A DNA stretch of 64,000 nucleotides from Karalla daura. Its lineage: Eukaryota; Chordata; Actinopteri; Chaetodontiformes; Leiognathidae. Position numbers and translations under genes: made by a program. Position 1 is the first letter of the stretch, and each line of letters begins with the position of its first letter. Where the stretch lies: positions 22,563,036 through 22,627,035 of the forward strand of contig CM055198.1 of the NCBI GenBank assembly GCA_029224185.1. The letters run 5' to 3'. Below the pieces are notes generated by a model. It made no database searches. It was given only the letters and a program-made list of their open reading frames with translations, and was not told where the DNA came from. Positions 62,101-64,000 of the stretch are shown one piece after another.

Positions 62101-63922
62101 GTGGGAATTAATCACTGCCTTCAAATGAAATGAGGGGCTTTAATTTATAAAGCAAAAACGTTCAACTTAAAAAAAAACAGGATATTTCCACCTCCTCAGA
62201 TCTGTAATGGTGTGGAAAAATACAGCATCCACAAACTTCAACTGAGTTAGATGCAAAAGTCAGAGCAGACAGAACTATTCTACTCTATAACTCAGAAAAT
62301 AATGAAATGCTGAATATTAAACTGTCATAGACTGAACAAAATAAAAAAGAAGAATTGCAACAAATGTAAAAAGGGAATCTATTTGTATTGTGTTCCAGTC
62401 TGATATACCTGAGCATTTACACTCATACTTAATCATTTAGCTGATGCTTTAGGTGATTTAAATAGGAGAAATAGCATTTGAGCTACACCACAATAGCAGA
62501 CACCTTAACGAGATTTTATTTAAAGAAACTGTTTTATTCATTGGGATATTTACTTTTTGGTTTTAATAATGCACAGAGCTGTAAGAACCTGTCTGTAAAA
62601 GTTGTAATTGATGAGGTCTTACTGGGGAGGCAGTGGTAGAGCCAGAGGAGCAGTAGTGTCCGGCCTCACAGAGACCCTGGGGACCAGAGAGACCGGCTCG
62701 GCTGCAGAACCAACCTGCCTCACACGGCCGACAGTGCTGCACAGCATCGCCCCCAGGCTGGTCGGAGAAGAAACCCTGACAAGTATTCAGATTACAATGC
62801 TACAAACAAGCCAGCATGACGGGTGAGAAACATGTGACACACACACACACACAGATACTGACTGGGGGACAGGGTGAAGCTGCAGAGGACCCAGGGGGAC
62901 AGTAGTGTCCTGCAGGACACAGCAGTGACTGGGACAAGCCGGTCCGGTTACACAGTCTGCCTCTTTGACACTCCACACATGACTGTGCACCTCGATGCTG
63001 AGACGGGGTGAGAGGGGAATTACCTTCTCATCATTCCACAATAACGGTACATTTTCAGCAGAAAGCTATTAGGTATCATAGGAGGATTATGACCCTACTG
63101 GCTGAAAAGTGCCCAGAGGACACGGTCGTGCCCTGGCTGCTGCCTCCGAGGTGTAGTGACCTCGCGGAGCCTCGTTCTGGACCGGCGTCGCTGAGCCCCC
63201 GGTGCAGTAGAAACCAGGAATACACGGGCCAGAGGGCGAGGTGTTGTTAGAGCCTGAGCAAAAAAAACTGACAAGGAGAGAAACACTCTTAACAGAGGTC
63301 TCCATCATGTCCTCTTTAATAGATAAGCAGATAGAGTAATCATGCAATATTTATTAGCGATACACATGAGTGGCGTTACCCAGGGGGACAGCTGACGCAC
63401 TCCTCAGGTCGGCTGAGGCCAGAGCTGTTGCTGAAGGTCCCAGGAGGACAGGGGAGAGGAGAGGACGAACCTGGAGGACAGTAACTTCCTGCAGGACACA
63501 GACCTCCAGTGGGCCCATCTGCAGGAGTCTGGACAGACAGTGATCAGTGGAACCACTGCAAAACTGGTTCAATGTGACTGCTTTGGTACAAATATAGAAA
63601 GGTCATCGAGAATACCATCTACTTTTGGACTTGCAGCCACTTTTTGAGCTAAATTGGGGTCAGAGGAATAAAGCTTTAATGGTGAGCAACCTCTGCTGAA
63701 TAAATGATTGACGGGGCGTTTTCGTACCGCAGACTTGGCGCCCTCCCTGCAGTAGAAGCGCTCCTGACAGCTTCCAGAGGGCTCTGGGAGTCCCACGCCG
63801 GAGCAATACCAGCCTCCACCACAGGGAGCGCACTCAGACCCATCACTGAGAGCTGAGCGAGGACTGAAGGTGCCTTCAGGGCATGGCTCGGGAGTAGAGC
63901 TGCCCCCTGGACAGTAAAAGCC
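24419..63922 (-). CDS. Giant cysteine-repeat single-pass membrane protein, 5' end beyond window (87 exons)
   Basis: Exons were joined by hand using splice signals and reading phase. The 87 coding exons sum to 13704 nt and keep one frame to the TGA at 24419-24421, giving 4567 residues; more exons must lie beyond 64000. Layout by residue within this part: 1 to about 3490, an array of cysteine modules of the ephrin-receptor-like (GCC2_GCC3) type; about 3490-3628, a Cys-containing stalk; 3628-3836, a possible cupredoxin-like domain; 3838-3858, a transmembrane helix; 3859-4567, the predicted cytoplasmic region. Many sequons (for example NQTG, NTTG, NSSG) and the cysteine density indicate secretion and glycosylation. 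Function is unknown; a large cell-surface receptor or adhesion-like protein is inferred. It is not an ephrin receptor, because no kinase or ligand-binding domain follows. I do not recognise the gene. Individual exon edges may be off by a few codons where two splice sites fit. Confidence 0.85.
25259..27070 (-). CDS. Giant gene exons 81-86: helical cytoplasmic segment
   Basis: Exons: 26663-27070, 26401-26498, 26211-26317, 26040-26119, 25461-25489, 25259-25378. The 408-nt exon encodes GMLQQFVDTVKPQMQC, a segment with SPQHSAVFLFGCQVMQLLAS, and a block DFYFDATNQILYLSEAKLQH followed by VGHFVATILQSMALIASG. Later exons contain FMQALHEAISALSLQLFNF, EGRHGALADEFLN and a coiled-coil-like ending (MSCVEEEIDRLSESFLQLSV, then QLQRRTELQEQ). 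The 29-nt exon encodes LPPKGTPMQ and is required to keep phase. Some stretches are hydrophobic but shorter or more polar than a clear membrane helix, so a further membrane segment cannot be excluded. Confidence 0.75.
27115..29330 (-). CDS. Giant gene exons 75-80: start of the predicted cytoplasmic region
   Basis: Exons: 29242-29330, 28264-28412, 28076-28190, 27479-27606, 27351-27399, 27115-27261. The first is Gly/Glu/Ala-rich (GLLDSRGVGEGAEAEEP). The next three are strongly helical and charged (FNVKTLYDKLEDQNLHIASQ, KKMSILKELLVHNSRRDKL, ASIALLGAVLRSVETLVCRL) and may form coiled coils. Exons 79-80 carry MTKAEALSHEP and LSDDDLSKLVSVTPLFKTLQ. Phases agree at every junction. The last junction, 27115 to the next exon, implies an unusually short intron or an alternative donor (see findings). 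No enzyme motif was recognised. Confidence 0.78.
29435..29597 (-). CDS. Giant gene exon 74: transmembrane helix and juxtamembrane segment
   Basis: The exon encodes VLSLLLVVVVVVTTTVLVL, an uninterrupted hydrophobic stretch of about 20 residues. It is followed by Arg, Lys and Trp residues (RPGQAKLVSQWRTKPKWR), the usual stop-transfer pattern of a type I protein with its N-terminus outside. A cluster of three cysteines follows within a few residues (FCPVDCVCSGD) and could be lipid-modified, which is inference. The donor used is CAG|gtgggt at 29435. A second in-frame GT further downstream would lengthen the exon but break the phase with exon 75. Confidence 0.85.
29787..30670 (-). CDS. Giant gene exons 70-73: membrane-proximal, possibly cupredoxin-like domain
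   Basis: Exons: 30538-30670, 30290-30442, 30075-30201, 29787-29998. This segment of about 208 residues is low in cysteine and precedes the transmembrane helix. Motifs: IGKIHLVQFDTDGVFGW, SGDMLIFHLTINHTN, SHFPVYQKDHLFNSNPSWDY, FAHVFSETGKYVLVDSA and ERGVVVVVSQEGTEC. The order of beta-strand-like blocks, with a GD-MLIFHLTI strand and a final F-F-GKYVLVD-VVVVV hairpin, recalls a cupredoxin fold, but I do not see the usual His/Cys/Met copper ligands. The fold assignment is therefore a weak inference. A 33-nt apparent gap at 30257-30289 is not the intron; an 88-nt intron (30202-30289) restores the frame. Confidence 0.7.
31449..32370 (-). CDS. Giant gene exons 67-69: cysteine-containing stalk
   Basis: Exons: 32225-32370, 31718-31845, 31449-31593. 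The sequence departs from the CPxG repeat. It begins with SSSCTCIGRNRAFQHSDG and CLCRTGFIFYDE, an EGF-like or TNFR-like pattern. It continues with CAAGQVRLAASREC, CNVTCGAHGG and CHCQRYVSAEELC. Cysteine spacing suggests one or two small disulfide knots rather than full modules. The 31593 acceptor was chosen because it alone joins the two-base overhang of the previous exon in frame. Its place between the repeat array and the membrane-proximal domain suggests a spacer role, which is inference. Confidence 0.75.
31851..31870. repeat. short (CA)n in the intron just upstream of exon 68
   Basis: About ten units; on the transcript this is (TG)n immediately before the exon 68 acceptor at 31846-31847. 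Confidence 0.8.
32462..36425 (-). CDS. Giant gene exons 58-66: last cysteine modules before the stalk, including a 17-nt microexon
   Basis: Exons: 36317-36425, 35577-35593, 35457-35561, 35170-35295, 34580-34759, 33742-33966, 33138-33264, 32784-32983, 32462-32674. The 17-nt exon encodes AGRIQ plus two split codons. Without it the phases of its neighbours do not match (one ends after two bases, the other needs one). Motifs include CPPGRFC, CPEGTDEPELCP, CPAGSHCNQTG, CPPGFWCSGTG, CPEGYFCPEG and CPLGYVCPVRS. The exon 32784-32983 has a Ser/Cys-rich segment (GSSSSCCSECEGG) and is more degenerate than upstream modules. Confidence 0.83.
33340..33575 (+). mobile_element. dispersed repeat copy in a giant-gene intron
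   Basis: Contains cccacagtccaaaacatgca, ggagactctaaattgcccct, gtgattgactggcgagtatt and gctccagcagatccctgtga, and ends in a (GATG)n-like tail (gataatggatggatggatgg). It lies between exons 63 and 64. Confidence 0.6.
36575..42664 (-). CDS. Giant gene exons 46-57: cysteine modules
   Basis: Exons: 42485-42664, 42207-42404, 41562-41741, 41208-41450, 40530-40694, 40367-40470, 39522-39724, 38145-38365, 37865-38011, 37619-37783, 36949-37100, 36575-36743. Motifs include GHYCVEGSSVPSPCP, CPAGQYCGSDGLAEP, GFFCPSGIPVPVPC, GSYCPAGCLSPVPC and GHYCPDGSALALPCP. The 3' border of exon 41208-41450 is the least certain in the gene: the frame can be closed only with a weak donor (acat|gtgatt). Introns 38366-39521 and 39725-40366 contain no feature that I recognise. 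Confidence 0.82.
42742..47990 (-). CDS. Giant gene exons 35-45: cysteine modules, with two divergent exons
   Basis: Exons: 47874-47990, 47613-47774, 47224-47442, 46753-46908, 46308-46430, 45101-45316, 44303-44481, 43937-44039, 43687-43845, 43361-43571, 42742-42845. Standard motifs include GCECPPGHACPRG, GFYCVEGSSVP, CPPGKYCVSLG and GSYCNQIGLDAP. Exons 46753-46908 and 46308-46430 break the pattern: they are poor in CPxG motifs and contain HSLSCFSNSSNSG, WIEVLEAPQAEAD and HQWTRLKSPHYSC, yet stay open and in phase. The 43571 acceptor (ccattag) and the 43361 donor (gttcat) are weak but are the only sites seen that hold the frame. Confidence 0.82.
45325..45720. mobile_element. possible non-autonomous DNA-transposon (MITE-like) remnant
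   Basis: Begins with ccttttttccactgatgcag and has repeated 'ctggttctggttctg', 'gaaccagatt' and 'cctggttcc' blocks, as seen in fish hAT-like MITEs. The terminal repeats were not clearly paired, so this rests on resemblance only. Confidence 0.25.
48561..48596. repeat. (ATT)n trinucleotide repeat
   Basis: Twelve TTA/ATT units in a giant-gene intron. Confidence 0.88.
48650..48885 (+). mobile_element. dispersed repeat copy with internal (TG)n and GATG tail
   Basis: Contains tttcctcccacagtccaaaa, a (TG)n tract at about 48726-48771, gcatgtgtgtg and ggtgacctttccaggctgta, and the tail gataatggatggatgaatga. It sits in the intron between exons 35 and 34 and is preceded by an (ATT)n tract. Confidence 0.55.
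49093..53971 (-). CDS. Giant gene exons 24-34: cysteine modules
   Basis: Exons: 53818-53971, 53329-53428, 52491-52663, 52037-52273, 51683-51870, 51218-51338, 50818-50968, 50475-50602, 50107-50253, 49684-49806, 49093-49248. Phases agree throughout. Motifs include CQPCLPGYYCDTAG, EGHYCPSGTW, GSYCPGSDNSS, GYLCIHGSAS, GHYCAEVGLS and CPAGHYCPKGSV. Phase-2 junctions (53428/52663 and 50968/50602) interrupt the usual phase-1 pattern. The intron from 52664 to 53328 carries (TA)n, (CA)n and (TG)n tracts. Confidence 0.85.
52731..52749. repeat. (TA)n
   Basis: About nine TA units in the intron between exons 25 and 26. Confidence 0.8.
52907..52934. repeat. (CA)n
   Basis: Perfect CA run in the same intron. 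Confidence 0.85.
53125..53152. repeat. (TG)n
   Basis: Perfect TG run in the same intron, about 200 bases from the (CA)n, so the two are roughly inverted to each other. Confidence 0.85.
54582..59938 (-). CDS. Giant gene exons 12-23: cysteine modules
   Basis: Exons: 59741-59938, 59232-59381, 58469-58648, 58085-58201, 57536-57685, 57285-57437, 56681-56890, 56342-56446, 55610-55754, 55255-55466, 54876-55094, 54582-54688. Most begin with two bases completing a Gly codon and end one base into the next, so they are symmetric phase-1 exons. Motifs include CPAGYYCAEKTG, PCPPGHYCEKE, GFYCPLGSQEP, CTAGSYCSRAG and CQEGYFCTHG. The exon at 58469-58648 has an insert (SAAWNSQPFDLDNYTNANC) not seen in its neighbours. 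The exon at 54876-55094 ends at a GC donor (CAG|gcaagc), the only non-GT donor I needed. Confidence 0.85.
60349..63922 (-). CDS. Giant gene exons 1-11 of window: most N-terminal cysteine modules seen
   Basis: Exons: 63728-63922, 63380-63528, 63099-63267, 62863-62997, 62623-62775, 61706-61907, 61366-61506, 61083-61268, 60795-60866, 60574-60700, 60349-60482. All have GT-AG borders and matching phases. The first exon starts in phase 0 with GFYCPGGSS, so at least one exon precedes it outside the window. Typical motifs are GSYCPPGSS, PCPPGTFSN, CPAGHYCLGG and GPCQAGYYC. Modules alternate between a CPCPxG..C half and a GPC..GxYC half. Introns between exons 3-4 and 4-5 are about 100 nt, while the intron between exons 5 and 6 (61908-62622) is about 700 nt and holds no feature I can name. 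Confidence 0.85.
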
Positions 63923-64000
63923 CTGTAAACAGGAAGAAAAACACATGACAAGTGCACACTTAAAGGTAAGTTGTATTGTCATCCATGCAATGACAAGTTG

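Noticed and set aside
32462..63922. CRISPR array or tandem DNA repeat
   Set aside because: The periodicity is at protein level with variable spacing and introns between units; the nucleotide units are not near-identical.
24419..63922. Ephrin receptor, Notch or multiple-EGF protein
   Set aside because: No kinase, LNR, ankyrin or canonical EGF six-cysteine spacing was found; the modules follow the CPxG...GxYC pattern instead.

Overview
The window looks like teleost fish nuclear DNA. Evidence: GT-AG introns, many of them only about 80-300 nt; abundant (CA)n/(TG)n microsatellites; several copies of a fish-type dispersed repeat whose tail runs into 'gatggatgga'; and an exon-by-exon match to a vertebrate sodium-channel beta subunit. 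Two protein-coding genes are seen, both on the minus strand. No rRNA, tRNA, CRISPR array or prokaryotic feature is visible. Positions 1-12220 hold no gene I can support, only microsatellites and repeat fragments. Positions 12221-19820 hold a complete five-exon gene for a voltage-gated sodium channel beta-3-type subunit (scn3b, 221 residues), with a GC-rich probable promoter at about 19821-20400. Positions about 20400-24418 are intergenic, with a good repeat copy and a perfect 12-bp hairpin. Positions 24419-63922 hold the 3' part of a giant gene that continues past the right edge, so its N-terminus is missing. By hand I joined 87 coding exons through splice signals and reading phase. They sum to 13704 nt and stay in one frame to a stop codon, giving 4567 residues. 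The predicted protein has a very long extracellular array of cysteine modules (motifs such as CPAGHYC, CPPGTF, PCPAG, GFYCPEG) of the ephrin-receptor-like/GCC2_GCC3 type. After this come a short Cys-containing stalk, a possible cupredoxin-like membrane-proximal domain, one transmembrane helix (type I) and a C-terminal region of about 700 residues with helical, coiled-coil-like stretches and a Gln/Gly/Pro-rich last exon. I do not recognise this as any named gene and leave the symbol empty. It is the best candidate here for something poorly described: a giant single-pass cell-surface receptor or adhesion-like protein made by tandem duplication of small exons. The two genes are transcribed in the same direction, with about 4.6 kb between the giant gene's stop codon and the scn3b start codon. 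I see nothing in the sequence that links their functions.
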